A DNA stretch of 64,000 bases, taken from the NCBI GenBank assembly GCA_022495995.1, contig JAFEMH010001484.1, positions 310,001-374,000 of the forward strand, written 5' to 3'. This DNA comes from Adenophora triphylla var. japonica (taxonomy: Eukaryota; Streptophyta; Magnoliopsida; Asterales; Campanulaceae). Made by a program: the position numbers and the translations under genes. Positions 47,801 to 59,456 of the stretch are shown one piece after another. Numbering within the stretch: the stretch's first letter is position 1; the number at the start of each line of letters is the position of its first letter. Under the pieces are notes generated by a model. That model ran no database searches. It worked only from the letters and a program-made list of their open reading frames with translations, and was not told the DNA's origin.

Positions 47801-48245
47801 ATTTTGCAGCCTTGTAGGGTCACCAGAAAAGTACTAGTGGAACTTGTCAATTTCTAGGTAACCGGTTGGTTTCCCGGTCGTGCAAGAAACAGTGCATCAA
47901 TTTCCACTTCTACGATCAAGCCGAGTATATAGCCGCCGGAAGTTGCTGTTCACAAATTCTATGGATGAAGCAACAACCGTGGACTATGAAATCCCTCAAG
48001 AAGTATGTCCTATTTATTGTGATAATACCTCAGCAATATCAGTCTCCAACAATCCTGTGATGCATTCAAAGACCAAGCACATAGACATCAAGTATCACTT
48101 CCTCAAGGATCACGTTGAAAAGGGTAATATTGTTCTTTTAAAAGTCCATACTGATTATCAACTAGCTGATATTTTGACAAAACCATTGGACATTAAAAGA
48201 TTTGAATTCCTTAGAGGAGAACTAGGCATGATTGATATTCGTTAA
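44880..48245 (+). pseudogene. Sirevirus pol: protease, integrase, RT, RNase H
   Basis: Protease: the active-site Asp (44917) and the following SGCSRHMIGS are one base out of frame. Integrase: RLWHKRLTTNF and QLGKQHKESF blocks, then the core HMDLFGPTTT and VVDDFSRYTW, and HKKAFRVFNKRLL. RT begins with DEALDDPT and continues [24 protein letters not shown], catalytic [10 protein letters not shown] and [11 protein letters not shown]. RNase H has DNTSAISVSNNP and HSKTKHIDIKYHFLKDHV, ending LRGELGMIDIR with TAA at 48243-48245. The longest clean stretch is 47046-47640. There are more than ten frame breaks, many single-base. Confidence 0.88.
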
Positions 48246-48854
48246 TTTATTGTGCTAACCTTGCTGTCTGTAAAAGCTCTCAACCGATCATGATGGTGCC
48301 TCATTTGCTTATGCTCAACCGTTGCTCTTGTCCCACTTTCAACCGGTATGTAAGATATCCTAACCGACTAAAAGCATCCCCTAACCGATGGTCCCTAACC
48401 GATGCAAAAGCCTTCTATCCTAACCGACCAATTTTCTTTGTCTAACCGATCATATCCTGACCGGTCAAGCCTAATGTGGTGACTTCAGCTCAACAGATTG
48501 GTCATTACCTAGCCGACAAGTCCCATCAATCCCATCAGCCGTCTACCGCCTTACCCTATACTGACAAAGCATCATTGATGTTCCCCACTCCCTCCTACTA
48601 CCATCCTTTTTGTACTTGATGATTGGTCAAATTTAAAATTTTGTGACCAAAAAGGTAACTTCTGTATCATTCCAGTTTATCAAAAGGTTATCTTTTTGTC
48701 ATTATTGCATTATAGTTTAACTGCTGCACACACGTACCTAGTTTTTATCCCACATATTTAAAATCGTGTTCAATATCTTTTTAAATATCTGTGCCATGCA
48801 GTTGAAATGTTTTCTTTATTACAAGAAACCTTTCCATCTTCTATCTCTCTCTAC
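48246..48854 (+). promoter_or_regulatory. Motif-dense region between Sirevirus pol and accessory ORF
   Basis: Nine ACCG-centred motifs (CAACCGAT, CTAACCGA, ACCGGT types) fall within 48281-48466. Further along the sequence becomes pyrimidine-rich and leads into a TATA box. No protein is encoded. Confidence 0.6.
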
Positions 48855-49117
48855 TATATAAAGAAATACAATACTTCATTCAAACTTTCCGATTTCCTCT
48901 CTCTCTCTGCAAAAGCTTTGAACTTTCAAGAATTCAAAATCCATTCTCTCTTTGTTCTTCAAACTCTAATCCTTTCTGGTAAAGTTTTTTCTAAATACTC
49001 AAATTCTTTTAACTTGAAGAACTAGAACTATTTTCAAAATCATAACCTCACTTACATTGTTTTCTTTTGAAATGTGTTCTAACTTAGAATGTTTTTGATT
49101 CTTAAATCTTTTGACAG
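48855..49117 (+). promoter_or_regulatory. Apparent internal promoter, 5'UTR and 5'UTR intron
   Basis: TATATAAA at 48855-48862 is followed by a CT-rich leader. A consensus-like donor (TCTG|GTAAAG, GT at 48979-48980) and an acceptor (TTGACAG, ending 49117) would remove a 139-bp T-rich intron. The ATG of the accessory ORF begins at the very next base, 49118. This is a gene-like 5' end inside a retrotransposon. Confidence 0.55.
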
Positions 49118-52100
49118 ATGGCTCCCAAACCAACTAAGAAAGACATTTTCGGAGGTTACATTCTACCAAGCTTCTTCGAATCTGAAGAAGGGAAGATCCT
49201 CCAAGCCATGCTAGTTGCTTCCGGGTTGTTGCCGTTCCTGATGCCAGAGGGGAATGATGATATTCTGTATGAGCTTGTCAATGAGTTCTTCAACAATGGA
49301 GTAGTTGATGATAATCCCAAGCCCGGTGTTGTTTCTCACATTACTTCTTCGCTGGTGGTTTTTCTGTTGATTTCTCCCCATCCTCCATAGCCGAAGCTTT
49401 CCCTACTCTTCCATCAACCGGTTCCTCTTCTGTCACTTCGAAGGATATGGAAGCCGCCTGGGCTACCGTCCGTGGAACCGATCCATTCGTGACCGGTGAA
49501 GGGAACAAGAAAGCTGATTTGGATGCCGTTCACTATGCCCTAACCGAAGTCATTGACCGATGTGTGATTTGCCGATCTGGTTCTCATCATTGTATCACCA
49601 TGATACAATGGGAAGCCATGGCTGCCGTTATGCTTCAAAGGAGATTCAACTAGTGCTACTTCATCTATCGTGTTATCCTCATCGCCTTCAAGAAATTCCA
49701 AAAGGAGAAGCCCTTGTCCAGATCTAACAAGGCCAAGCCCATTCATTATCTCTTAATGAGTAGAATTCTCTTGAGAATCCCTTCAATCTTTACTATTTCT
49801 GGTGGTCAACCTTCTGTTCCTAAGTCCTTTGTCAAAGCTTTCGACAAGGCCGATCAAGCAAGAATTCTTAGAGAAGCCAAACCGCTGGCTCCCATTGCTG
49901 CTCCAACCGAAGCCCAACCGGCTAAGAAGAAGACCTCTCAGCCGAAGAAGAAGCCATCAACCGATTCCTCCAAACCGGTCTCTCAACCTCAGCCTTCTCA
50001 ACCGATCCCTTCTCCGGCCAAAAGAAAATCCCCAGAACCTGATACTGAAGACAGAGAACCCATCTCCACTGTTATCCGACCTAAAAAGTCTGCTAGAAAA
50101 TCCTCCAAACCAGTTACTCCTCCTCCAGCCACTTCAAAATCAAAGCCCATCCCAAAAACTCCTTCCCAAATAGCCAAGGAAAATGCAGAAAGAAGAAAGA
50201 GAATTGAAGCTGATATTTCTTCATTCATACCCTTTATCCCCAACCGTTTACTTAGCCATGACACCTTGACCGATGACATACCTATCACCGGTCACGCCTC
50301 TAATCCCTCTTACCGACGATGCCAACCGATCAGAAATCCTACCTTCCACATTTTCCACAACAATCCATGGGCTATCAACCCTCGCCCGCTCCCTCTCCTA
50401 GTTGGGTTTATCCTATTGATCATTTGCCGCCGTTTATTCGGAAGTTGCTTCAATTCCATGAAATCAACAAGTCTTCCGTACCGGCTGGCAACATCCAAGA
50501 TTACATTGATTTTGGAAACCGACATATTGAGAAGGGTGTGTACTTCAGCAGACCTTGCCGTCTCAGAAATTTTGATCTCTCCGCTTCTAGCGCAGCCTTA
50601 TCAAGCTATACAACAAATTTTTTGATCGCCTTCCCTCAAATGGAATGTTGTTTTCTTAGCTCAAGATAGAATGAGGCAGGACATGATGGTCCAAGCCGTA
50701 TGGGCCGATTTTGCTATTCTCTATGGAGTCGAAGATACCTTGATTGAGACAGATTTTTACCACTGGGAGATATGAAATGGAGTTTGACTCTCTCCCAAAC
50801 TTTGACTCGAACCGGTTTGCCTTGGCCCAAGGAAGAATCACCTATCGTGAATGTGATGGATGTGTTGGATAATTTACTGGATATGGACAATGAATTCAAG
50901 GCGGCCGGAAATATTTCCTTAGCCGATTTCTTTTCTCGTAGCTCACCCACCTCCACCAAATGGCCTACGGTTACTGATGAAGAGATTGATGCCCTGTTTG
51001 AAGATGAGGAGGAAGAAAAAGAAAAATCTGAAGAGGTTGTTGAATCTATCTCCAGTTCAAGTTCTGATGATGATAATGAGGACAAACCTGATCGGATGGA
51101 GAGCTCGAATCAAGCTTTTACCACTCCCAAACCGATGGCAACGGTTAGAAGCTTGGGAGGAGGCATTACCGATACGTCACCGGTTACTCCTTTGGGAGGA
51201 GGCTCTACCGACATCCCAGCCTCTACTCAACCGATGACACCTCCACCGGTTTCAATCCATCCAACCGTTGTATCTTCTGAACCGGTTAAAGCTTCTCAAC
51301 CGATTGATCCTGATGATGTCCTTCTGCAGCAAGCTGTGGCTGTTAGTCTATTTGATGTAGAGGAAAAACGGCTACAAGACCGAGCCGATGCTCTTGCCAT
51401 CGCTTCAAGCTCTTCAAGCTTCAATTCTTGACAGCCAAGTAAGAGAAATTCACCTATGCTTTCTAGCCCTCCAAGAGTTGAGGAGGAGACTCTGTCCGTA
51501 CCTCCATCTTCTACTATTCCTACTTCTGATGCTCCTGATGGAGATTCTGATTTCTTTGTGGAAGAAATTTCGGATGAAGAAGAATTTGATATCTTGGATC
51601 CTGCTATCCCACCGGCTTATGCTGATCCTTGCGTTCTTCAAAAAGACATCTTCTCTCCCTTGAACTATTATACAACCAGATCTTCCATTCCTCGATCCCC
51701 TCATGGTATTCCACTCTTTGAACCCCATGAGAAGATTTCGAGCCGTGCTGAGTATAAGTTGGTTTCTGATCCTCCTCCATTTTCCCATGAACTCAAAAAG
51801 TTGAAAGAAAAAGAGGTTAATGTTCCTTTCTACTCGCCCGTAACCGTTGGCCCCGGAGAAACAAGTTCCAAAGCCCAAAACCGGTTGCACTCAAACTACG
51901 TCTTCGGTTTCTCCACCCAAAGGTCAATCGGTCAAGCCCTCCAAAACCGATCAACAGCTGATCACCAAATTCCCTTCAAAGCGTAAACCGATGCCTCTCC
52001 TTCCCAATCTCAAAGACTTCGCCACATAAGAATTCAAGGTGGAGTGGCTCAACCTGCCTCTGGACCGAATGAATGCACATTTTCTTCTGATAATATCTTC

Positions 52101-53250
52101 ATGCGTTATCTTTCGGTCAACAACCGTATTACTCAGGTTTTGGAGCTACGTATTGTGAGATGGTGCTACGAAGTTACTCACAGAGTTGGGTTAATGCCAA
52201 ATGTCCCTCAGCTTTCTATTTTGAGAAATGGAAATCCTAGGCCATGGAGCAACATTCGGCAAGCATCCCTTCTACTCCTAGCTCTCAGGGTTATTCCTTT
52301 GATTAGATCAAAGCAACATGCTTTAGCATTGGCTCCTACTGCTGCAGATCTTATTGCCTCCGCATTTGATGAAGCCCATGATATTCAGAATGCCATTACT
52401 CTCTATTCTCTTCTGATCCCAATGATTTCCTTGTGTTCAGTCCCTCTATTGCTTCTTCAGTATCTGTTGATGAGGAGATTACTTTTTCTCCAACCGGTCA
52501 AGTCTCTAGGATCGGTCCAGTTCATGTCAGCGATCCAACCGATTCTTCAACCGATGCCTCTACCGGTTCTCCAACTCCATCTCTTACCGGTCGCTCTATT
52601 CCTCTCTCGGCACATCTAACTGAGAAGCCTCCTGTCGTTCCCCTTTCTCCACCAAATCCTTCCCTTGCCATCCAAGTGTTCATTCCCCAACCGGTTCAAG
52701 CCTTGACAATTGTTACTACTCCTCCAACCGATCCTCCAGCCTATATCGGTTAGCTCTTCAACCGATGGCTCTTCTACGATGCCGAGCAATGATGCCGATC
52801 CGTCCCCGATGCTCCTCAACCAGCTCCCGAAGATGAACTCAACCGCCCCGTTATTGTTCGTGATCTTTGTGAACTTTATGATGCCCCGGTTGCGAGTATG
52901 GTTAAGTCCAATCAGAGGAGGAATAAAAGAGGTTAGATGTAATGGAGCACCTAAGCTATGCAAAGGACCTAGCTAACTATGTGGCCGATTTGTTTGATAA
53001 AGATGCCAAGATAATCGATCTCTCCACTCGCCTAGGTGCCTTGACCCGCTTGAACAAGGAACTCCCGAACACCGCCAAGGATGCCCAAACCGATCTCAAG
53101 CTTGCAACCGAAGAAATCAAGAAGCCGAATCGAAGCTAGCCGATCAAGCCTCATTATTCGTAAAGACCAACACCGAGAAGATCAAGCTTAAAACCGAAAT
53201 GAAGTCCTCAAGAAGATGCTAGCCGACCGTGATGCCGAGAAGTCTCGCTA
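49118..53250 (+). pseudogene. Sirevirus accessory (envelope-like position) ORF, degenerate
   Basis: Starts MAPKPTKKDIFGGYILPSFF and runs in pieces: 49118-49390, about 49390-49650, 49714-50230, 50772-51431, 51456-51986, 52044-52619, 52433-52753 and 52942-53139, each in a different frame from the next. The first third is mixed helical (MEAAWATVRGTDPF, HYALTEVIDRCVICRSG, HYLLMSRILLRIPSI). The middle is rich in Pro, Ser and Lys, with an acidic Ser/Glu run near 51000-51090. The C-terminus is a charged coiled coil (KIIDLSTRLGALTRLNKEL, KLATEEIKK). Sireviruses often have such an ORF between pol and the 3' LTR, sometimes called envelope-like. I see no convincing signal peptide or membrane anchor, so I do not assign that function. 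Confidence 0.6.
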
Positions 53251-53760
53251 GGAAGAAAAGGAAGAGAGATGAAAAGGAAGCCAAGAAGTCGCCCAAGAAA
53301 TCTCGCACTCAACCGGCGCCCATCGGCTACCCCTCCTTCGTACCCCAAGGATTTCCTCCAACCGATGATCCCCGCCGCCCCGCCTAGAATGTAACCGATG
53401 AGGAACTTGTCTTTCCATCTTTTGCTTAACCGGTTGAAGACTAATCAATGAGATTTCCTTAACCTCAAACTCTGTTGATTTGAGGAACTTGTCTTTCCTT
53501 ATTGTCTTTTAATTATTTTTGAATGTTTAAACTATTCTAACTATTTCATTTTGCAGGTTTTCTCACTCAAAAATATTTTACTTTAACTAGTTTTAAATTT
53601 CTAAGCTTTCACTTTATCTGTAAGCTTTCTTAGGTTACATCTATGATGTTACTTGACTTAGGGAATGACACATCTAAAAGATAAATCTTTAGTCATTCTT
53701 TTACTAAGTCAAAGATGATGCTAACCTAGGGTGATTGGACTTAAGCAATTAGGAGGAGAT
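53251..53760 (+). other. 3' untranslated region and purine tract of the Sirevirus
   Basis: T-rich sequence ending TTAGGAGGAGAT (53749-53760) immediately before the 3' LTR. That run is the polypurine tract. Confidence 0.7.
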
Positions 53761-55210
53761 TGTTAGTCAAATATATGCTTAGGTTTAGAATTGCTTAAAC
53801 CCAATCACAACAAGCATTAATGTGGACCCCTAATTTTAATTAGACCCAATAGAATTTTTCTATGTATGATAGGTCCCCTTAATGCTAGTGCCAGTGTTTT
53901 TATTTCATGTAATTTTCTCAAGATCTTGAAGACTTGAAGATGTGAAGATTTGCTCCCATGATATTTTCTGTGAGTTACTCGGTTTGCCACCCTAACCGGT
54001 TGAATTCCTAACCGCTATGTCAACCTAACCGGTTGCCTACCTAGCCGATGTAACCTTCACAAAGTTGCATCCTATCCTTGCCGGTTAAGGCTTCCTCAAG
54101 AAGCTTTCCTCACTTAGCCTAACCGAAGCATTTATTGCTCCCAACTACCCAAAGAACCCCTTTAGCTAAAGTTGGTAAGGCAAGCATGCCGAATAGACGC
54201 CGAAGTGACATTCCCGCGCCGTCGTAAGCTCAAAATAGATTGTCAAAATGACCAAGCACTCACATCCTTTCAACCACTCAAGGAAAATCTTCTCTCTCCT
54301 ATCTCAGGCATTTAATGCAAAGATCCTTCAATTCAAAGGCATGCCTGATCAAGTCATCATTGCAACCTCTTCAAAGACAACGGCTCCTTTTCAAAGTTCT
54401 CTATAAATAGCTTCCCTGGAGCATTGAAGAAGGTTGGTGCATTTATGATTCTTGAGAGTGAGTTGCTCTGAACTACCATTCTGCAAACTCCATAGTTCAA
54501 AGCATTCAATTCAAGTCCCCTTATTCACAAGACATCTCTATAGGACTTATACACTGTGCACCTCAATCAATATTGTAGTGTTCCTTCATTAGACTACTTT
54601 TGGAACACATTGATTGATTCACACACAACACCCTAGAGAAATCAGCTCAACTTGTGAGCACATCTCTAGAAAACACCAGGTCTTTATTGTAGCACGATCC
54701 GTTAGTGGTCACCTTTAGTTTGGCAGCCTTCAATCATTGGCTTGCAACTTGTAATAGGTAGATACCATTAATATAGTAGTGCACTTTCACAAATCCAAGT
54801 TCTGACCAAACTTGGTAGAGGACGTAGCAGTTATTTAACACTGTGAACCTCTTCAAACAATGTGTCATTCTTCTGTGTGTTTGTTTATTTCTGTGTTGTT
54901 GTAACTGGTTGACATTCTCTCAACTGGTCACAACCTATTGACTCAACCTACTGCTCAACTTGTTTGTCTTACTTGGAAATATAATTTGTCATGTTTGCAT
55001 AAGGATTTTTAACGTACTGCTTTTGAAAACTCTACCTAACCTGTTGTAAACCTAGCCTAACCGTAATTCCGCTGTGCAAAACTAATCTAACGGTTAGCAA
55101 GTGTGTTTTATTCAACCTTTTACAAAGACTAAGAGTTTTTAAGCAAAAAGTTTTAATCAGGCTATTCACCCCCCCCCTCTAGCCTGTTTCCTACCATTCA
55201 GGACCTAACA
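53761..55210 (+). repeat. Sirevirus 3' LTR
   Basis: 1450 bp, same termini as 40570-42011. TATA box at 54402-54409. Motif cluster at about 53994-54130. Contains a C run at 55169-55176 not present in the 5' LTR. Confidence 0.92.
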
Positions 55211-57380
55211 AACAGTCTTAAGTATCGGAACTTGTTTTTCCAATGAGTAAGATATCATTGTAATAAAACAATAGAAATAATATTACGCTCCCACTGAATT
55301 TCATGCATACACAAGATTCATCTTTGTTCTTTGATGAAGTCAAACTCTTTGACCAATTCATCAAAACAAAGATTCCAATTCCTTGAAGCTTGCTTCAACC
55401 CATCTCATGGATCTTTGCAACATGCATACTTTATTAGAGTTTCTTGGATCGACAAACTATTCGGGTTGTGTACTATACACATCCTTAATAATCTTTCCAT
55501 TTAAAGAAAGTCGTTTGACATCCATTTGTCATATCACATAGTCACAATATGCGATTATGGCAATTGAAATTCTAACAGACTTCGACATTGTAACTGGCGA
55601 AAAAGGTTTCAACATAGTCAATACTATGAATTAACCTAAATCCCTTTGCTACAATCCTTATTCATGAAAGTACACACCTTCCCATCCATGTCGGTCTTGA
55701 AAAACTACTTGCACCCTTTAGTTTTTACACCTTCAGGTAGCCCAATCAAGTTCCAAACTTGATTGTCAAACATGGATTGTATTTCGGACTCCATGGTTCC
55801 TAACCATTTATCCAAATTAGGAGTGGACATCGCCTCAAGATAGGAAGTAGGATTGTCATTCTCAATGACTTCCACCTTATTACTTTCCGATACGAGAAAT
55901 CAATATTTCTTGGGTTCGGATTGTAACCTATCCGATCTACGATGGACTTGTGCATCTTGAACCGGTTCTACAACTCCTTTGTGAACTTGGTTCCGTCTCT
56001 ACTCTTGGATCCATGTCATTTTCAGGTTCTTGAACTTTCTTCAAGATTAATTTTACTCCCACTAGATTCTTTCTTGAGAAACTATTTCTCAAGAAACAAA
56101 TCGTGTAGAGCAACAAACATTTTGTTCTCTTTGTGATTGTAAGATTAATTTCCGAAAATAACCTTGTCAAATTTGGTGCTAACTTATAAGAGACAAGTCT
56201 CTTTACATAAGATTTGCAACCCCAAATCTTCATGAAAGACAAACTAAGTTTTCTTCCATGCCACATCTCATGTGGGGCCTTAGGAACCGATTTAGTAAGG
56301 ACTCAATTCAGTGTAACCGCATTATTTCTAATGCATATCCTCAAAAGGAAATAGGAAATAGGAAAGTCTAATTGACACATCATCGAACGAACCATGTCCT
56401 ACAAGGTTCAATTCCTCCTTTCAGACACATCATACAATGTGGTGTTCCGGGTGGAGTCAACTCTGAAACGATTTCATAATTTTGAGATGATTGTCAAACT
56501 CTTGGCTCAAATATTTACCACCTCGATCTAATTGAAGTACTTAATAGTTTTGCCAAGTTGTTTTGCACTTCATCTTGAAATGTTCAAAACATCTCAAACG
56601 ATTCACCTTTGGACTTCATCAGATAGACATAATCATATCTAGATAAGTCTTTAGTGAAATATGATGAAATACCGAAATCCTCCCCTAGCAATGCTGCTTA
56701 ATGGTCCACATACATCTCATGTATAATGACCAATAAGTCACTAGCCCTCCCACTACTTTAGTGTAGGGTGGTTTGGTCGATAATCCCAATAAATAAGATC
56801 CAAATTCCTCAAATGATTCATGGTCATATGAGTCTAAAAGTCCATGTTAATGGAGTTTAGATATATGTTTCTTATTTATTTGACCAAGCCGTCAATGCCA
56901 TATGAACGCTTTGTTCATATTGTTCGGTTTAGATTTTCCATTTATATTATAGATATCTTCAATATTATTTTGTTTCTCATCATCAAGGATATGAAGACCA
57001 TTTAATGACATATGCATTGCAATAAGGCATATTATTAAATAAATATAAAACTTCTTATTGAAAATAAGAAAATTATATCCTTCATCATCCATTTAAGAAA
57101 CGGAAATAATACTCCTACTCAAATTCGAAACGTAGTCATACTTGTTCAAAACAAGTATTAGTCCACAAGGTAAAGTGACTTCATAAGTCCCTATGGCTAA
57201 TGTAGCAACCCTTGCTCCATTCTTATGCATAGGTTTGACTTACCTTCTTTGAGTAGCTTTCTATTCTTTGTTCCTTGCACATTTAAACAAATGTGGGATC
57301 CAATCCGGTATCATATACCCAAGAACAAGAAGTTGAAAGGAAAATATCTATCATATAGATACTTGAAGTAGTAGCAATCA
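55211..57380 (-). pseudogene. Copia-3 protease, integrase and RT N-terminal half
   Basis: On the minus strand, from high to low: a protease-like DTG near 57320, then DDEGYNFLIFNKKFYIYL and the integrase zinc-binding region near 56900-57090. The integrase core is heavily broken (56300-56800). MWHGRKLSLSFMKIWGCKSYVK follows at 56266, and RT fragments such as KWVF/QLDVK-like blocks reach down to 55216. All are colinear with Copia-1 pol but carry a stop or frameshift every 100-200 bases. Confidence 0.78.
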
Positions 57381-57960
57381 TATTGCCTTTCTTCACCTTT
57401 TAGGCCTTCCTAATAAGCCTTGCAACTTTGCTTCCAATGACAATCTTATTGCAATGATAGCAAACTGCATCCTTTTGAGACACTTTGGGTTTAGCCTCTT
57501 CGGCTATGACAACATTTGTCCTAGGTTTAGCAACTTTTGCTTTACCTTCTTTTCCTTCCTTTATGAACCCTTTTATTGTGTCAACCATTAACACAATTTG
57601 CGGATTGCTCCTTCTTTCATCATATGAATTAAGAGCCTTCACCACAACATATATCTTTTGCCTAGCATGCACTTGGAACATTTCCCTTTTGCGTTATGCT
57701 AGAACAAAAGAATAGTTATCATGTGCTCAAGGTTCTTCATAAGAGCCTTTAAACATGGTGGCAAATACAAGGCAAGCAATATTGTCAGAATCATCACTAT
57801 GTTTCTAATATTGCTTCCTTATTTGCCCTTTGCAACATTTGCAATGGGTTCAGTAGGAACGGATTCGTCAAGAACGTACACATTATGTATTGTTCCTTTC
57901 GAACTTTGTCCTTCATAAGGACGAATCGCAATTATCATTATGTAATGCTACTTCTACAAC
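57381..57960 (-). pseudogene. Copia-3 gag remnant
   Basis: Minus-strand pieces correspond to Copia-1 gag: FQVHARQ, VLMVDTIKGF, KAKVAKP, and a degenerate zinc knuckle reading CYHCNK followed by lost cysteines (about 57400-57465). Upstream MFKAL-like sequence lies near 57740. No usable frame remains. Confidence 0.7.
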
Positions 57961-59442
57961 AGAATATACAAATTATATGAACACATATCAATATCAACAC
58001 ATTTATCTTCTAAGAGCAAATAATGTATTTTACAAATACTCCCACTAAATCATACACCTTCCAATGCAAATAAGCATAATATGTATTTAATGGGCTAAGA
58101 TCCAACTTTAATTTAATCTCAAGTACGCTATGGCGCACCGCTCAAGACTAAACTAATTAGGTAGAAAACATCAATCATATCGTATATGACTCTTAGGGCT
58201 AAGATCCAACTTTAATTTAATCTCAAGTACGCTATGGCGCACCGCTCAAGATTAAACTAATTAGGTAGAAAACATCAATCATATCGTATATGACTCTTAG
58301 GATCATTTATGAGATTTATTTAAGACATCATATGTCTAAGCATATTTTAATCTCATCTTATGCCTTGGGTCCAAAACCATTTTGATAACCCAATTAAGTT
58401 CATCCACTTTAAAAGTATAGGAACCACCATTTCCTCATCTTGCTCGCAAACGGAATAGAATCAAAGCACCTTGTTATGGCAAGCCCACCCAAAACTATCC
58501 GAATGGTCTCAAGTGTTTTAATCATGAATTGGCATAAAGAACTTAAAAGTTAAATGAAGGTTCTTTAAGGTAGATTATAAGCATATCAGCAAAGATAGTC
58601 ATAATCATGCACCAGGTAAGTTCCCAGGAAGATAGGTGAGCCACAAGGACTACTTAAGTACCAACTCTTCCTTAGACAGAACTCTCCAGACATGCACAAT
58701 TAGAAATCAGCTCTGATTTGGCAACATAATCACTACCTTTTATAAATAATCAGTTTCCTTTTAAATTTTGCGTAATTATGACTTGTTTCCATAAACAATC
58801 ATAAAATTCAAAATTTACAATGTCTAAATCTAAACATATTAGGAAACTATGAATCAATGTTTCAACTAAACATCTAATAAAATCCTTAACACTTAAGAAC
58901 AATTAATTCATGCATCGCAACAATTAATAAAAACACATTTGAATTAATTAAGCATGCATCATAAACAATGAATTAATCTAGCATAGCCATATAAATTTTA
59001 TTTCCAGAAATTTATAGCATCCAGATTAAGACATAAAACATCTCAGATTGCAAACACAATCACAGATTAGCAGAAAAATTAAACAAACTGATTCTGCCCA
59101 GATTTGACTTATTATGTCGCGTGACATACTTAGCCAGTGGCTAGTTATGTCGCGTGACATAACTAGCTAGATTACCAGATTTCCACATGTGGCCTACTAT
59201 GTCGCACGACATAGGTAGCCAGTTCGCAGGATTTCCAGATTTCAATCAATTCAGATTACATGACAATTAAATCATATAAAACAGCCCTTTTACAGATTTA
59301 ATTCATCATAATTCGAAAACGATTTTCATATTGTTTCACATAAACAATCAAAATTCTATCACATACAAAAACATGCAACGAACATATAAACAATTTATAT
59401 AATCATTCTAGCATGTTAATTCAAACTTAACCATACGAACGG
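57961..59442 (-). other. Copia-3 leader with repeated U3-type motifs
   Basis: Untranslated DNA between primer site and gag. It contains a 104-bp tandem duplication (58092-58299). At 59113-59222 it has three more copies of the TATGTCGCGTGACATA-type near-palindrome also found in the LTR. Confidence 0.65.
58092..58299. repeat. 104-bp tandem duplication in Copia-3 leader
   Basis: 58092-58195 and 58196-58299 are direct copies; the one difference I saw is gactaaac versus gattaaac. A recent local duplication. Confidence 0.9.
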
Positions 59443-59456
59443 GGCTCTGATACCAC
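59443..59456 (-). other. Primer binding site of Copia-3
   Basis: GGCTCTGATACCA on + (complement TGGTATCAGAGCC) directly abuts the 5' LTR. Same primer as Copia-1. Confidence 0.92.

Larger units (their letters stand above)
40570..55210 (+). mobile_element. Sirevirus-type Copia retrotransposon (TSD AACAG)
   Basis: 14,641 bp with LTRs at 40570-42011 and 53761-55210, and perfect flanking AACAG at 40565-40569 and 55211-55215. It has gag with two zinc knuckles, a SIRE-type pol, and a long accessory region between pol and the 3' LTR. The pol motifs ([37 protein letters not shown]) are those of the SIRE lineage, whose members often carry an extra 3' ORF. The insertion splits the Copia-3 RT between KTV and KSW, so it is younger than Copia-3. 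Confidence 0.94.

Noticed and set aside
48246..53760. Retroviral-type envelope gene
   Set aside because: Position fits, but I see no signal peptide, fusion segment or membrane anchor; only an accessory ORF of unknown role can be supported.
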